64,000 nt of DNA from Mixophyes australis (GCA_036250195.1 JAVHZZ010000009.1:100152771-100216770), one strand, 5' to 3'. Counted from the first letter of the stretch, positions 37,156-50,095 are shown. A program made the numbers and translations. The notes: generated from the sequence alone by a model not told the origin.

Positions 37156-37556
37156 GTACTGCTGTCTAACACTGACCTATCGCTGTGTATGTTCTCTCTT
37201 TTCTCTCTTTCTCTATGTGCAAGCTCTCCTACCTACTCTTTCATATTAAATGTGGAGACAGCGTGTGCTGTCTGTAAGACTGTGACAGAATTGGTTTGTG
37301 TGAGGAGAGATAACATTTAGCAGGTTGCTGTGGTGCAAATGGAAAGATAGCTGAGATGCATATGTGTAGAATACTGTGCATTCTGCTTGGAAGTTTAGTC
37401 AGCTTGTGCACTACAAAAAATATTACATGAGATACACCACTGGACTTTTTAAACTGTGCACAACCTTTTTCTTGCATGTTCTGATTGTGGCTGTCATGTA
37501 TTCCAGCTTTTAAGATGTGTGTTACATGTTCCACCAAAACAGACAGCTGTGTGTAT

Positions 37557-37591
<35 letters not shown>

Positions 37592-37598
37592 TAGACAT

Positions 37599-37654
<56 letters not shown>

Positions 37655-37657
37655 TCT

Positions 37658-37697
<40 letters not shown>
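37557..37697. repeat. Composite microsatellite (GATA)n(TA)n(CA)n
   Basis: GATA units to about 37590, then TA to about 37644, then CA to 37697. Lies between the candidate leader exon and the coding exon of SLITRK4. Confidence 0.97.
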
Positions 37698-37698
<1 letters not shown>

Positions 37699-38095
37699 TG
37701 AAAATAGGTGGTGGTTTGCAGAACTGTATGGAGTTGCTATGCAAGGGACATCGTATTTAACATGAGATCATAACATAAATCTGCAGAGAGGTATGATTAT
37801 ACTGTCATATACATTTCAATAAGAATTTCTATGATATAATTATACCCTAATATGAGTTCTGGGACTGGATGGAATATTAGAGAGTGCTTAGGGAATCATT
37901 GATAGCTAGTTTACTCTGAAGACACATGAGGCTAAAATATGTTATATGACATAAATCATGTCTCAGATGTTAGTGTGTGTAGTCATAAATACCATAAATG
38001 CAGTGTGCAAATATTTATGCACATACACTAATATTATCATTCTATATATGCTATATAACATAGTTATATAATAACTCATTGATATTAAGACAGTG

Positions 38096-38112
38096 TCTTT
38101 CTGTTTGCTTAG
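38096..38112 (+). promoter_or_regulatory. SLITRK4: Splice acceptor just upstream of the SLITRK4 coding exon
   Basis: A pyrimidine-rich tract ending in TTTGCTTAG lies directly before ATG 38113. The triplet before that ATG, in the same frame, is TAG, so the reading frame cannot extend upstream in genomic DNA. SLITRK genes are known to have a non-coding 5' exon spliced to one large coding exon, which this acceptor fits. If used, the exon starts at 38113 and leaves 45 nt of leader before the preferred start at 38158. Confidence 0.6.
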
Positions 38113-38157
38113 ATGATTTACCCCAGCAGCCTGAGATCATTTTGTCACTGCCTGAAG

Positions 38158-40668
38158 ATGCTTGTGTGGCTTTTCCTGCTCTTCTCCACCCCGACCTCCT
38201 CCACCGACCTGGACTCAGAACTGACCCTGGAGATCTGCAATGTCTGCTCTTGCCTGTCAGTAGAAAATGTGCTATATGTCAACTGTGAAAAGGTGGCAGT
38301 GTACAGACCAAACCAACTGAGACCACCCCAGTCTAATTTCTATCATCTGAACTTTCAGAACAATCTTTTGATCATTCTGTACCCAAACACTTTCCTTAAT
38401 TTCACACATGCTATGTCCCTGCAGCTGGGCAACAACAAACTGCAGAATATAGAGGGAGGAGCTTTCCAGGGGCTTAGTGCATTAAAGCAGTTGCACTTGA
38501 ACAACAATGAATTAAAGAGCCTGAGGGCTGACACTTTCCAGGGCATAGAGAACTTGGAGTATCTCCAGGCTGACTACAATTTAATCAAGTATATTGAGCG
38601 GGGAGCCTTCAATAAACTACACAAGCTGAAAGTCCTCATTCTAAATGACAATCTGATTTCTTCTCTCCCTGATAACATATTTAGATTTGCCTCCTTGACT
38701 CATTTGGACATTAGAGGAAATAGAATCCAGAAGATGCCCTACATAGGTGTTTTGGAGCATATTGGGAGGGTGGTGGAGCTGCAGTTGGAAGATAATCCTT
38801 GGAATTGTACATGTGATTTGTTGCCTCTGAAGGCTTGGCTGGAGAACATGCCATATAATATCTACATTGGAGAGGCTATTTGTGAAACACCAAGTGATCT
38901 GTATGGAAGGTTATTAAAAGAGACTAATAAACAAGAGTTATGCTCTATGGGCACCGGTAGTGATTTTGATGTACGGATATTGCCTCCATCCATGGAGACA
39001 ACGTTCACCACACCTGGGGGTCATACTGCTCAAACATCACTAAATCGACTGGCCACTAAGCCCCCCAAAACAACCAATCCATCCAAAAACTCTGGCATAG
39101 TATCTGGCAAATCTGTCTCTAACCACAGCCTTAGCCAGATCGTCTCATTTCAAACCAGAGTACCTCCTCTTTTTCCTTGCCCATCACTCTGTGTTTGTAA
39201 AACCCATCCTTCTGATTTGGGATTAAGTGTTAACTGTCAAGAAAGAACTATAGAGTCATTGGCTGAGCTGGTACCTAAACCTTTAAATGCAAAAAAACTG
39301 CACGTCAATGGGAATTATATCAAACAGGTGGAACAGGCAGACTTTGCTGAGTTTGAAGGTTTGGATCTGCTTCATTTAGGGAGCAATCAATTAACTTCTA
39401 TTCAAGGAAATGTATTCTGCAATCTTACAAATTTAAGGAGGCTTTATCTCAATGGGAACCAAATTGAGCGTCTGAGTCCAGAGATGTTTACTGGTTTGCA
39501 CAACCTGCAGTATCTTTATCTGGAATACAATGTAATAAGGGAAATATTGGGAGGGACTTTTGAATCCATGCCAAATCTTCAGCTGCTGTATTTAAATAAC
39601 AACTTATTGAGAAGCCTGCCAGCTTATATTTTTTCTGGTGTGCCCCTGGCCAGGCTTAATATAAGGAATAACCATTTCATGTACTTGCCTGTAAGTGGCG
39701 TTCTTGACCAGCTCAGATCTCTAACACAGATTGATCTGCAAGGAAACCCATGGGACTGCACTTGTGATTTAGTTGCTCTGAAGCTCTGGCTGGAGAAGCT
39801 GAGTGAAGGTATTGTCATTAAAGAAGTCAAATGTGAGACACCTGTACAGTTTGCAAACATTGAGCTACGATCGCTGAAAAATGAAATTCTGTGCCCCAAG
39901 CTAATAAACAAGCCGTCCACACAGTACACAAGTCCCATTCCTGCAATCACTTTCACAACTCCTTTGGGTCCTATAAAGAGCCCACCTGGAGGACCTGTAC
40001 CATTATCTATTTTAATACTTAGTATTTTAGTAGTGCTTATATTGACTGTTTTTGTTGCATTTTGCCTTCTTGTTTTTGTCTTGAGACGTAATAAAAAACC
40101 TGCAGTAAAGCACGAAGGTATTGGAAATCAAGAGTGCAGTTCTATGCAGCTCCAGCTAAGGAAGCATGACCAGAAAGCCCTTAAGATGGATGGTATATCT
40201 GCGGAGACATTTTTTCCACAAACCATTGAACAGATGAGTAAAAGTCACACATGTGGTATGATGGACTCTGAGGTGGGATTTTCATTTGCTGATCACCAAG
40301 GGCAAAAGATGGTCCTCAGGAACATGACTGACAAGGACAAAGATTTATTGCATGGGGATTCTAGAAAAAGACTTAGCACAATCGATGAGCTGGATGAATT
40401 CTTTCCAGGAAGAGACTCAAATTTATTTATCCAGAATTTTTTAGAAAGTAAAAAAGAATATAATAGCATAGGGGTGAGTGGCTTTGAAATACACTATCCA
40501 GAAAAGCTGCAAGATAAAAAATGCAAGAAATCTTTAATAGGTGGAAACCACAGTAAAATTGTAGTAGAGCAGAGAAAGAGTGAATACTTTGAACTCAAAG
40601 CCAAACTTCAAGGCACGCCTGATTACTTACAAGTCCTTGAAGAGCAAACAGCACTGAGCAAAATGTAG
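38158..40668 (+). CDS. SLITRK4: SLIT and NTRK-like protein 4 (SLITRK4), complete single coding exon
   Basis: The 836-residue product matches the vertebrate SLITRK4 family (human protein about 837 aa) along its whole length. Residues 1-18 form a signal peptide. A first LRR block has an N-cap with Cys 27-43, about six leucine-rich repeats and a C-cap starting [10 protein letters not shown] near 213. A Thr/Pro-rich linker follows. The second LRR block has an N-cap near 341-360 (CPSLCVC), six repeats and a C-cap [10 protein letters not shown] near 530. A transmembrane helix spans about 614-642 and ends in the stop-transfer RRNKK. The roughly 195-residue cytoplasmic tail ends with [10 protein letters not shown] (Tyr823), like the C-terminal Trk tyrosine motif. 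N-glycosylation sequons include N81, N216, N322 and N422. The family acts at neuronal membranes, binding presynaptic receptor phosphatases and promoting synapse formation. I chose the ATG at 38158 because it aligns with the mammalian start and begins directly with the signal peptide; an in-frame ATG at 38113 would add 15 residues. No frameshift or stop is seen. Confidence 0.97.
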   Translation: MLVWLFLLFSTPTSSTDLDSELTLEICNVCSCLSVENVLYVNCEKVAVYRPNQLRPPQSNFYHLNFQNNLLIILYPNTFLNFTHAMSLQLGNNKLQNIEGGAFQGLSALKQLHLNNNELKSLRADTFQGIENLEYLQADYNLIKYIERGAFNKLHKLKVLILNDNLISSLPDNIFRFASLTHLDIRGNRIQKMPYIGVLEHIGRVVELQLEDNPWNCTCDLLPLKAWLENMPYNIYIGEAICETPSDLYGRLLKETNKQELCSMGTGSDFDVRILPPSMETTFTTPGGHTAQTSLNRLATKPPKTTNPSKNSGIVSGKSVSNHSLSQIVSFQTRVPPLFPCPSLCVCKTHPSDLGLSVNCQERTIESLAELVPKPLNAKKLHVNGNYIKQVEQADFAEFEGLDLLHLGSNQLTSIQGNVFCNLTNLRRLYLNGNQIERLSPEMFTGLHNLQYLYLEYNVIREILGGTFESMPNLQLLYLNNNLLRSLPAYIFSGVPLARLNIRNNHFMYLPVSGVLDQLRSLTQIDLQGNPWDCTCDLVALKLWLEKLSEGIVIKEVKCETPVQFANIELRSLKNEILCPKLINKPSTQYTSPIPAITFTTPLGPIKSPPGGPVPLSILILSILVVLILTVFVAFCLLVFVLRRNKKPAVKHEGIGNQECSSMQLQLRKHDQKALKMDGISAETFFPQTIEQMSKSHTCGMMDSEVGFSFADHQGQKMVLRNMTDKDKDLLHGDSRKRLSTIDELDEFFPGRDSNLFIQNFLESKKEYNSIGVSGFEIHYPEKLQDKKCKKSLIGGNHSKIVVEQRKSEYFELKAKLQGTPDYLQVLEEQTALSKM

Positions 40669-41710
40669 GTCATGCAAAGTAAACCGTACTAGAGACAATA
40701 ATTAAATGATGAAAAGTGCCTTTGTAGACTTTAAACTTCCAAATATTATCTATATAGGCATAGATGCAGGTGATTTCAAGAGTGTCCAGTTGCTTATGGT
40801 TGCATACGTTGAAGAAATTCATTTGTAGGTTCGCATTTTTCAGAACATCTTCTTTCTGGACCTCTAGGATTGCACCAGACACTATTGCCAAAGGGATACT
40901 TTGTTATTATGACAAACATATGAAACCTCAACCAGAGAGGCATCTACTGTATATTTTCTACCCACATGCAAAACGTCTGTCTCCCTGTGATTGGTTCTTG
41001 CAACAAAAAAACTGTTACCGGTGAAGGTATCTCCATACTTATGTCTACTTCCAAATGGATAAAGCTGGTGAAATGTTTGAGTTATTGTCTAAAGTCTAAA
41101 CACTGTTTAAAAAAAATATTTCAGACAAGTCAAAAGCATGCAAAGGAACACCAGTTTCTTTAAAACAGTAACATTTCTGATAACCTTAAACTAGCTAAAG
41201 AGGAAAAAAAAAATCATGTTAATATGTGCAAGAGCATAAACCATTGATTACAATTCTATGAAAATAAATTCAGTCACTTGAACCATACCTGTCTACACCT
41301 TAAAAAATGAATATATATCACATTTATTTAACAAGATATTTTCTTCTGCAAAATGTGAATTGAGTTAAGCTTATATATAAAAAAAAGAAAAAATTATGGT
41401 TATATGCAATCAAATCGGTTGCATTGATTTTCTTGATATGCTTGCTATGTGAGCGAGGTATAAAGTATTTTTTTAAATAAAAAAAAATTCATATATATGA
41501 AATACTTTGTATACTAAATAGAAAATATATGTACTCCTTAATATGTATTTAAATGCCTGACTTGTTTCTGTGATCACAATGCATTAATCTTTAAAAGTTA
41601 TACATTGAGATATACCAAACTGATACAGGAAATGATTGATGTGTAAACATGACTTGATATAATGTGATCAGGTAAAAAAATAAAGGTTGTCCACATACAT
41701 TCTTGTAATT
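40669..41710 (+). other. SLITRK4: SLITRK4 3' UTR with candidate poly(A) signals
   Basis: AT-rich DNA directly after the stop codon, without a recognised repeat. AATAAA hexamers occur near 41259 and 41475 and at 41679-41684. The last is followed within about 20-45 bases by a T/GT-rich stretch, as expected of a cleavage site, so I place the likely end near 41700-41710. Shorter isoforms ending at the earlier hexamers are possible. Confidence 0.5.
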
Positions 41711-42068
41711 CTAAAATTCTCTTGTTTTTTATTTCCATTTTCTTTCCACGTACCTAGAGATTGGCCTTTTACCATGTATGGTATCAGATTTTAACCCCTT
41801 TAGCTGCAAGAGTCCTGATCAATGAATGGAAGAGGCTCAGAATATATTTCAGCCTATTTCTTTCCTAGTGATCTTTGCATGTTAGCAGATTGCAATGAAA
41901 TAACCATTAATTGTATGTTGGCGTATTACGTATATGTATGGATTGATGTGGTACTTGCTTCTCTGTGACAAATATGAAAGGTTGACACTTGCACAGTATG
42001 ATATGAGATTGTGGGATTGTGACTATTTTGTGTTTTAAAATAAAATCAATCAAGGCTTTGAGGGAATA

Positions 42069-42121
<53 letters not shown>

Positions 42122-42122
42122 T

Positions 42123-42162
<40 letters not shown>

Positions 42163-43061
42163 CTGAATTTCATTTGCTGCTGAACTACATTTCCCACGAT
42201 TCTCAACTAGCTGGTTGGACTCACTGAAACAAAAATACACTCACACACACATATAGATCAATGAATCATGAATTTGGAATGATGGTTTGCAAACAATATA
42301 TTATTTAATATGTGCATTATATATGCAGTTCAAATTAAATAAGCACTGTAAGGTTATTTTGTTTTTGTTTGTTTACTTGCCTCCAAAGAAATAGAAAGCG
42401 CATTTGAAAAACAAGAATGCATTTATAATTAATTTGCTTTAATTAAAAAAAAAAAATAGTGAAAGAATGCCATGATTTTTACTTTGCTTAAACTCTATTC
42501 CATTGTCAGCAGTGCAGTAAATTGATGGGTGGAGGATTGTATGATAATTACCTTCCTTTTAAATGATGCAAGTGGATTGGGAGCTGTAACTAGGATACTG
42601 TGTCTGTATAAACTGAATGTTATATGAGTTATATTTTTCTGCAAGGTCTGTTATAATTGCGTTGTTATTTTGCCAAAAAGTGCTGCTTGAATTTAAGGAG
42701 GCACTTCCAGTGGTGCTTATGCTGGGCTTGTTATTATGAATTAACATTGCCAATTCTGCATGGGAAAACATCCTTCTATTCCTCTTTTTCGCCTTCCTTT
42801 GTTTTGTGTCTGATATTTTAATTTATATAAGTAAATCCTTCATTGCATAGGAAAGGTAGGAACATATGGACTGTGGCAAAGGATTCATTTTGTGACATGG
42901 TGCAGAGTGGTTAACATTGCTGCCCTATTCCTAAATGTAATTAGAAAAAAAGTTGTTTCACAGTTTTAGCAGTGATCATTATGTTTTGTTTCATTCTCAT
43001 TTGTATCTGAATTCTGCAAACTTTAACTTTATAGCCAAATGTATGATGTTTATTGTAATGT
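41711..43061. other. Unassigned AT-rich DNA downstream of SLITRK4
   Basis: Apart from the (TA)n tract at 42067-42160 nothing is recognised. Confidence 0.55.
42067..42160. repeat. (TA)n microsatellite, interrupted
   Basis: Two TA tracts separated by a short catatatacaa interruption, downstream of SLITRK4. Confidence 0.97.
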
Positions 43062-43396
43062 GGCATCATGGTGGCTCAGTGGTTAGCACTTCTGCCTCAC
43101 AGCGCTGGGGTCATGAGTTCAATTCCCGACCATGGCCTTATCTGTGTGGAGTTTGTATGTTCTCCCTGCGTTTGCGTGGGTTTCCTGCGGGTGCTCTGGT
43201 TTCCTCCCACACTCCAAAAACATACTAGTAGATTAATAGGCTGCTGTTAAAAAATTGACCCTAGTCTCTCTGTGTGTATGTTAGGGAATTTAGACTGTAA
43301 GCTTCATTATGGCAGGGACTGATGTAAGTGAGTTCTCTGTACAGGGCTGCGGAAACAGTGGTGCTATATAAATAAATGGTGATGATGATGATGATG
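43062..43396 (+). mobile_element. tRNA-headed SINE, copy 1
   Basis: The head carries a Pol III A box (TGGCTCAGTGGTTAGCAC) and B box (GAGTTCAATTCC) with tRNA-like spacing. The body has ctgtgtggagtttgtatg and gtttcctcccacactcc. The tail reads gtgctatataaataaatgg followed by (TGA)n. Four more copies are in this window. The tail resembles L2/CR1-type LINE ends, which would supply the reverse transcriptase in trans; that link is inference. Confidence 0.85.
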
Positions 43397-43567
43397 ATCT
43401 CATTAGGTTTCAGGTGACTGTAAGCAGATAGGATAAATCTTCTGATTTCTTTCCATCCCTTTGCTTTTTCTTTTATTCCCCCCAGCCTTTAACATTGACA
43501 GTGCACCAAAGCTTGCACAGTGCAGCGGAATCAGTGGCACTATATAAATAAATGGTGATGATGATGT
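43397..43567 (+). mobile_element. Chimeric retrocopy: 121-bp segment fused to a SINE tail
   Basis: 43397-43517 duplicates 4258-4378; 43518-43567 is a second SINE 3' tail (gcagcggaatcagtggcac, tatataaataaatgg, then TGA repeats). It follows directly on the TGA tail of the complete SINE at 43062. Confidence 0.8.
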
Positions 43568-43725
43568 GGTAAATGTACTAGTGATGACAGGCTCAATTTA
43601 TGATGTATGGCTAGTACATCCAATGAAATGTCTGTGAATATTATCCAATGTTATGGATGGAGTATGTTTCCTTTTCCCATATGACATGATCCAGTGATCC
43701 CCACGTTTTGGAGGATGCTCTAGAT

Positions 43726-43873
43726 CAGGCCTGTCCAACCTGCGGCCCTCCAGGTGTTGTGAAACTACAAGCCCCAGCATGCTTTGCCAGTAGACAACCA
43801 GTTGATAGCTGGAAGGGCATGCTGGGACTTGTAGTTTCACAGCACCTGGAGGGCTGCAGGTTGGACAGGCCTG
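43726..43873. mobile_element. Palindromic hAT MITE with duplication CTCTAGAT
   Basis: 148 bp, ends caggcctgtccaacctg and its inverse. The arms (for example tccaggtgttgtgaaactac on the left) pair over most of the element. Perfect 8-bp duplication CTCTAGAT at 43718-43725 and 43874-43881, fitting the hAT nTnnnnAn preference. Confidence 0.93.
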
Positions 43874-43881
43874 CTCTAGAT

Positions 43882-46800
43882 TGTATCAGCACCACACGCT
43901 CTATATTGACACTTCTGAGTAGTTTGTCTAAAAAGAAACACGCTCCATTTGTATATGGTGGTTAACAATCCAATTATTCTTTTTGTGTGAATGCTGCCAA
44001 TGCATTCTGCAGAGCAACAATAAAGAGGATACAGAGAGAGAGAGAGAATCTTTGTATTGTACAATGCAATAGCTGGAAAATTCAAGTTGAGACAGGGATC
44101 ATTTTCAGGGGTGACAACAGAGCACCAATGTAAAGAAATTACCATTTAGTGAGTGTTTATAGAGCATTATTTATGAAGAGATCTGTCACCCTTTACATCA
44201 CTTTCACAAATGCAATATATTGCAACTGATTTGGTGTAGTGCAAATTAAGGTTTTGGAATAAATAAACCTCCTGACAGGTGAATAAAGGCGTTTTCTGTG
44301 CCACCTGGGGGCAGTATATTAAATCATCCACAGACCTGGTCTGTCCCCATGGCGGTGTTTAGGAACTAGGTAATATCGGTATCAATATAAAGCCCAAAGG
44401 TGGAAATTAATGCTACCCCTGTTCCCCTGTTGTCATTCCCATTTTCATTGCTTTTGGGGATGTGGTAACTTGTATACTTTTCAAGAGCTCTGTACAGTAT
44501 TTAAAAATAATGTCATAATTTTATTACCAAATAATGCCCCTAGTCATCATCTTCCCCATTATACTCTTCAACTACCTGATAGGGGGAGAATATGGCATTA
44601 TTATTATATATAAACAGTAATCCAATCTTTGCTAGGTGCATGTAAATAGGCTAAAACTGGTGTTACTACAGTATTTTCAAATGTGTTTGTAGTCATTAGG
44701 TTATATTATTTCTTACACTTCTTATTGAATGCCAAGTTATAGTTACTTAGTTAGAAGTTTATCAATAGATTGAAACAGTTTTGAACCTATACCCATATAA
44801 GTTGTTCAAACTGTTTAGACAATAGCATCATTTTGGAGAGTTTCTTGGAATATTGTCAATTTAACTCCCACTGGTACTTTGTTTATTACTGAATTGTATT
44901 GGTTGCCATTATGATTAATTTTTTTGTTGCTGTGCATTGTTTTCCATAACTATTGATTCTTTTTGTGGGGACATACTATATATCCCTATATTATTCTCAT
45001 ATGACCTGTTAAGAAAGCTTATTTGCTCTTAGATGTAATGCTTTGCTGGTCAGAATGCTCATAGTATGTATTCATCTGCCTGTGTAACCAGGTTTGAACT
45101 GGGCCAGGACAGAATAGCCTGTAGTCATTCAGATCATTTGAATATAGATATGGCTAGGTCGCACTAGGTGACTTCAGACCCGGAAGTGGGGAGGGGGGCA
45201 CCTGCAATATATTACTGCCTTTCAAATACCAGTGACCTCTTAAGCATAACAATGCATCAATGCTATTGGCATTCATACATATGAGACTAGGAGAGGGCTT
45301 TGTAGAAATACACAGCATGTTAACAGATTATCTAAGATCTAGCTATTGGAAGGGAACCTTACTGATCAGTTCATTTACAATTCAACTACTAGACAAACTT
45401 TGTCTTAAAGGAATTCTTGACACACAAAAGACTAGGATCACATTTTCAGCCCAGTTTTATTAAGGAAAGAAATACCAACTGCTTCCAACAGAGACTATTT
45501 CTAGGATGAGATACATCCTAGGCTTTCTCAGAGCAAGAGATATACACTTACTTTATCCTGTATGTGCATAAAAACAGCAAATTATGACCAAAATATTCAA
45601 TTGGATACATCCTAGATACCATGCTTGGAGATTTTCCTTTCTGCAGTAGTTTCTATCAACTCTTCCCATGCTTCCTGATACAACATCTCTAACTAGCTAT
45701 TTAGTCCATATACTTTTAAGGGATTGAACTATATAGTTCTTCACATGCTTAACCATTTGATTATGTCCTAGTTATACATAATCCCTAATATTAGGACATA
45801 TCGCTTGCTAGAATTCACATATGTTCAGTGACCAGCCCTTCCCCTGGGTCTAATTTTTATCTCACATTTTGTTCACTTTTCACTCTGTTATTTTTATATA
45901 GTTCGCCTTTCTCTACTACTCATTAGTGCATTTTAGAATATCAATAAAAGTTATGTTTTAAAGATTCTATACATGGTATTAAACCGGAGTGCTTTAAGTG
46001 CTATTCCTTTCCTCCTTTTCTATGAATTGATCTATATAGCAGCACATAGCACCCCCTCCACTCAGGTTATTGACTGCTCAACCAAGAAGGATGGTTTATA
46101 ACCTAGTGCGGGACCATTTCTTTACATTTGAATATAGATAGCAGCAAAGAGCTCAGCTCAGCCAACTCATATATGCATATATGCAGTGACTGAACTACAA
46201 GAGCTTCACGGCTGTGGCCAAACAGTGGTCCAGCAATACTGGGTTCCCTCGCTTCCCTCTGAGGCCTCCACGCAACCCAAGGCCCCAGAGCTGTTCTCAA
46301 AAGAGCCCAACGGAGGCCTTTTCTCCGGGGTGCATGAGTCAAGGGCACATGTGCTGGACCACACATACTCAGAGCCCTTCTAAAGGGCTTACCCTTAAAT
46401 AAATGAAATCAAGACATTTACTAAAAGATAGATGCACCAATAGGTAAAAGCATATTAGCAGGCATTTTAACAAAAGATAAATAAGTCTTACAAGTTATAG
46501 TAAACAAATTTGACAATTCCATGTGACTTCTGGGTGATCAGATTTTGCACCAGCTTTTGAAATTTAGATGTAAGGCTGGAACAGACTCAAACACAATTCG
46601 GTTTCCATTCATCTGCCTGCACTTATTATTCTTAATATGCCCCATGATTGAGCTTTGCAGCCGACTGGCGCAAAACAGAGTCTGGAAAAAAATTATGCTG
46701 CTTTAGCAAAGTAAGCAGGAATCACGCAGCTATGTCTTACAAAGGAAGGTGTAGATTGCACGTACCTCGTCCTGTGTTCTCAGGTAATCCACTGACCTGC

Positions 46801-47000
46801 TCCCGCTGCACCAGGCATGCCACCATTGTGACATGACCATGCCACCATCATGATGTGGCCATGCTCCCTTTCATAGCCTGTCCTGATGCAAAGAGCTGCA
46901 AAGTTGGGAGGTGCGCTGAAAATTGAACATGTTTAGATATGAGGTTTTTAGCTGTTTAAAATTTAGGTGGTGGGAAATTTATGACAATACAAATTGGTGT
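43882..47000. other. Unassigned DNA
   Basis: A short GC-richer patch at 46185-46390 has open frames on both strands but no family similarity. No gene supported. Confidence 0.5.
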
Positions 47001-47200
47001 GGGCAGCACGGTGGCTAAGTGTTTATCACTTCTGCCTCACAGCACTGGGGTCATGAGTTCAATTCCCGACCATGGCCTTATCTGTGTGGAGTTTGTATGT
47101 TCTCCCCGTGATTGCGTGGGTTTCCTCCTGGTGCTCCGGTTTCCTCCCACACTCCAAAAACATACTAGTAGGTTAATTGGCTGCTATCAAAATTGACCCT

Positions 47201-47237
<37 letters not shown>

Positions 47238-47361
47238 GTGTGTGTATGTTAGGGAGTTTAGACTGTAAGCTCCAATGAGGCAGGGACTGATGTGAGCGAG
47301 TTCTCTGTACAGCGCTGCGGAATTAGTGGCGCTATATAAATAAATGGTGATGATGATGATT
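47001..47361 (+). mobile_element. tRNA-headed SINE, copy 2
   Basis: Full-length copy with A and B boxes, body and gctatataaataaatgg tail ending in TGA repeats. A (TC)n expansion of about 30 bp (47203-47233) has grown from the ctagtctctctctgt part of the body. Confidence 0.88.
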
Positions 47362-48330
47362 AAGAAGCCTTAGTTATATGCAAAAATTAAGGGAAACTAT
47401 TATCTTGGTTGGTAAGGAAGCAACAAGTTTAGCACTATTTAAGTAGCACACAGGCTTTTATTCTATGGACAATGTGGAATTGCTGTTCAAGCTTTAATTA
47501 AAGAACCAGTGCTTTTTTTTCATGCCGTAAAACAGTGACAAAAACACTCTCCTCCTAATGCTAAATGAGAGTGTAGTACCATCTGCAATACCTGACCCTA
47601 GAAGGCCTCAAATGGAAACTGTATTATATTACACACAACACACTCTACTCCATTTAAATTATTTTTTTTCAGCACTAGTAATAATTTAATGATGATAAAT
47701 TTCAATAATCTGCAGCAGTCTGCATTGTACACTTTCCTTTATGCAGCTAACAATAAGAGAATGAGCTATGAAAAGTCCCTCATTTATAATTGATCATCTG
47801 GATACAATGGTATTTTCTTCTTTTCAACTTAATTACAAGAGCTACTGGATCATATTAACCAATGTGTATGCTGCCACAAAGTACCGGCTACAGACAGTCA
47901 CCTTATACTCTACAGTATTTCATTCAAGCTAATAAAATGTACATTGTGTAATAGACAGATATATTTCCAGGCATGTCTTACACTGCTGGTTGAGAGTGTA
48001 TAATCTAATCAATGATTTAAGCTAGGGCAGAAGTTCTGTTTTCAAAATAGACCCTTCAAGTGTATTATACAGTACACATTTGTGTAAAAATAGTAGATCC
48101 ACATTCTGCAATGCTCAATTACTGTGACAGGACGTAGATATAAATTTTGAACAACGGGTACTGGGTGCTTGAACCTGGTCTGGCACCTGGCAGGTTGAAA
48201 CTGGGCTGTCTCTGTCCTGGTCTCAGTAAACTAGAGACTGTTTGATTCAGCTCCTTGAACATGAGTGCTGTGTGCCCAATGTCGAAGTGAAATACTTCAT
48301 TGTTTGCTAGGGAGCCACCGTGCTGCTTGG
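47362..48330. other. Unassigned DNA
   Basis: No gene or repeat recognised between two SINEs. Confidence 0.55.
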
Positions 48331-48592
48331 GGCCGCACAGTGGCTCAGTGGTTAGCACTTCTGCCTCACAGAAACTCCTTTATCTGTGTGGAGTTTGTAT
48401 TTGTTCTCCGCGTGTTTGCGTGGGTTTCCTCCGGGTGCTTCGGTTTCCTCCCACACTCCAAAAGCATAATAGTAGGTTAATTGGCTGCTGTCAAAATTGA
48501 CCCTAGTCTCTCCCTCTGTCTGTGTGTGTGTGTAAGGGAATTTAGACTGTAAGCTCTGTACAGTGCTGCGGAATCACTGATGATGATGATAG
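48331..48592 (+). mobile_element. tRNA-headed SINE, copy 3, internal deletions
   Basis: The head starts gcacagtggctcagtgg, but the region with the B box is deleted (cctcacagaaactcc replaces it). Part of the tail before gctgcggaatcac is also missing. It cannot be transcribed by Pol III in the usual way. Confidence 0.85.
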
Positions 48593-50087
48593 TGAATCTC
48601 ATTGATGACACTTTGATGTCCCTGGGGATGCTTCTATTGGAGGTCATTTATGGCCCTCTCAGCACACATCAAGGAGTACATAGAGCACACCCCCATTCCA
48701 TTCTCGGTCATCCCCTCAAAGAAAAAGTGGAAAAATCTCTGCACTGTACAAAACGGTAACTTGACATCAAAAATCAACTTTCTACCACCGTAGGACCACC
48801 ACTGTCATTTTCTACTAAAATACCTATTGGTTTAGGCTATGTATGTCTTAAATGTATCATTAGTTGAGGATATTGGAATTGTTTTTTTGTATGTGGCGAT
48901 GATGTGTGCGCAAAGATTTTGTTTGCATAACACATTTCTCTGCTGAAGTGCAGTCAGTATACAGGAACAAAAAGTGTCCTTTTAAAAGTATGGAACCTCA
49001 ATCTTCACCAACTGGTACAAAATTCAAGTTAAAATGGGACCAACCCATTCCTTCCTATCATTTCAATAATAATAAGTTGCTGCTCTTTCACAAATGCACC
49101 CATTTTGCTCCACCATACTATGTAATCTGGCAGAAATCTTTTTGCATTTGTGCAATTTCAGACATACAGTGAGGGGTCCAAAGCCGTATTTGCACTAAGA
49201 AACTACTTTGCACTGTATAAATCACCTCTATAGAGGGGTGACCCAATCTAGACTGTGTTAAGAACCCCTGCACCCCCTGGTAATTAAAACAATAAAAATA
49301 AAATAAATAATAAAATGAAACAAAATAGTAAAAGCATCTAAAAATAAAAAACTCACTTCCCAGCACTATCAGATCATACCACACTACAATAACTGTCACA
49401 CACTCATATTGAAATGTGTGAGTATAAGAATGAATGTTGACCAAACACCTATATAATCCATTTCCAAAAAGTGGTTCATTCGATTATGTTGAATTTAGCT
49501 TCATCATTCATTAATTTTACTTATGATTTTAATTATATTGGAGTCTATCTGCCACAAATCTGTGTCTCTTATTTTCAGGATGTCCTGAAAAAGGGTGTTC
49601 TGAATAACTTTTATACAATGCTTTGGTTCGAATGCATGAAATATTAAATGCTACATGTGAAAGCGTGATCACTCCTGAATCGCGGTGCGGTGTTAATTGG
49701 TGCAATAATGAGCGTCTTTGTACAATATATCACAGATCTATCATAGGGACCAGCAAAGCTGTACACACCTTACCCCATTTCTGGTGTAGAAATTGGAGCT
49801 GCTCAGGGCACATTAATTAACATATCTTAAGGTACCACGGCAACCTATACTGAGACTCCACCCACTTCAGGAGTGAATTGGGGGAAACATATGTTTCTTA
49901 CTAACTTGCTAACAGGGATCAGAAGGAGAAACATTTTTACTCTTTATCTCAAGACCTTGCATGGATTTCACATGGGCTGTTTTTCGGGGCATTGATAACA
50001 TTTTGAACATGAGGAAATAGACTTAAATATGAATAATTTGTTGTTTCAATGATAAAACTGTAAATGATAGGAGTTACATTGGGACAG
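48593..50087. other. Unassigned AT-rich DNA
   Basis: No gene or repeat recognised. Confidence 0.55.
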
Positions 50088-50095
50088 CATGGAGG

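Noticed and set aside
38113..38157. SLITRK4 start at the upstream in-frame ATG
   Set aside because: It would put 15 residues before the signal peptide and does not match the mammalian start; kept only as an alternative.
39624..39956. 110-codon open frame opposite SLITRK4
   Set aside because: Antisense shadow of the conserved coding exon.
43062..43140. A tRNA gene from the A and B boxes
   Set aside because: The boxes belong to a SINE head; no cloverleaf with a proper anticodon stem is evident and the sequence recurs with the SINE body.
43068..43250. Repeated 60-70-codon open frame recurring at 46981, 48265, 61366 and 63215
   Set aside because: It is the SINE body read through; recurrence follows the SINE copies and there is no protein family.
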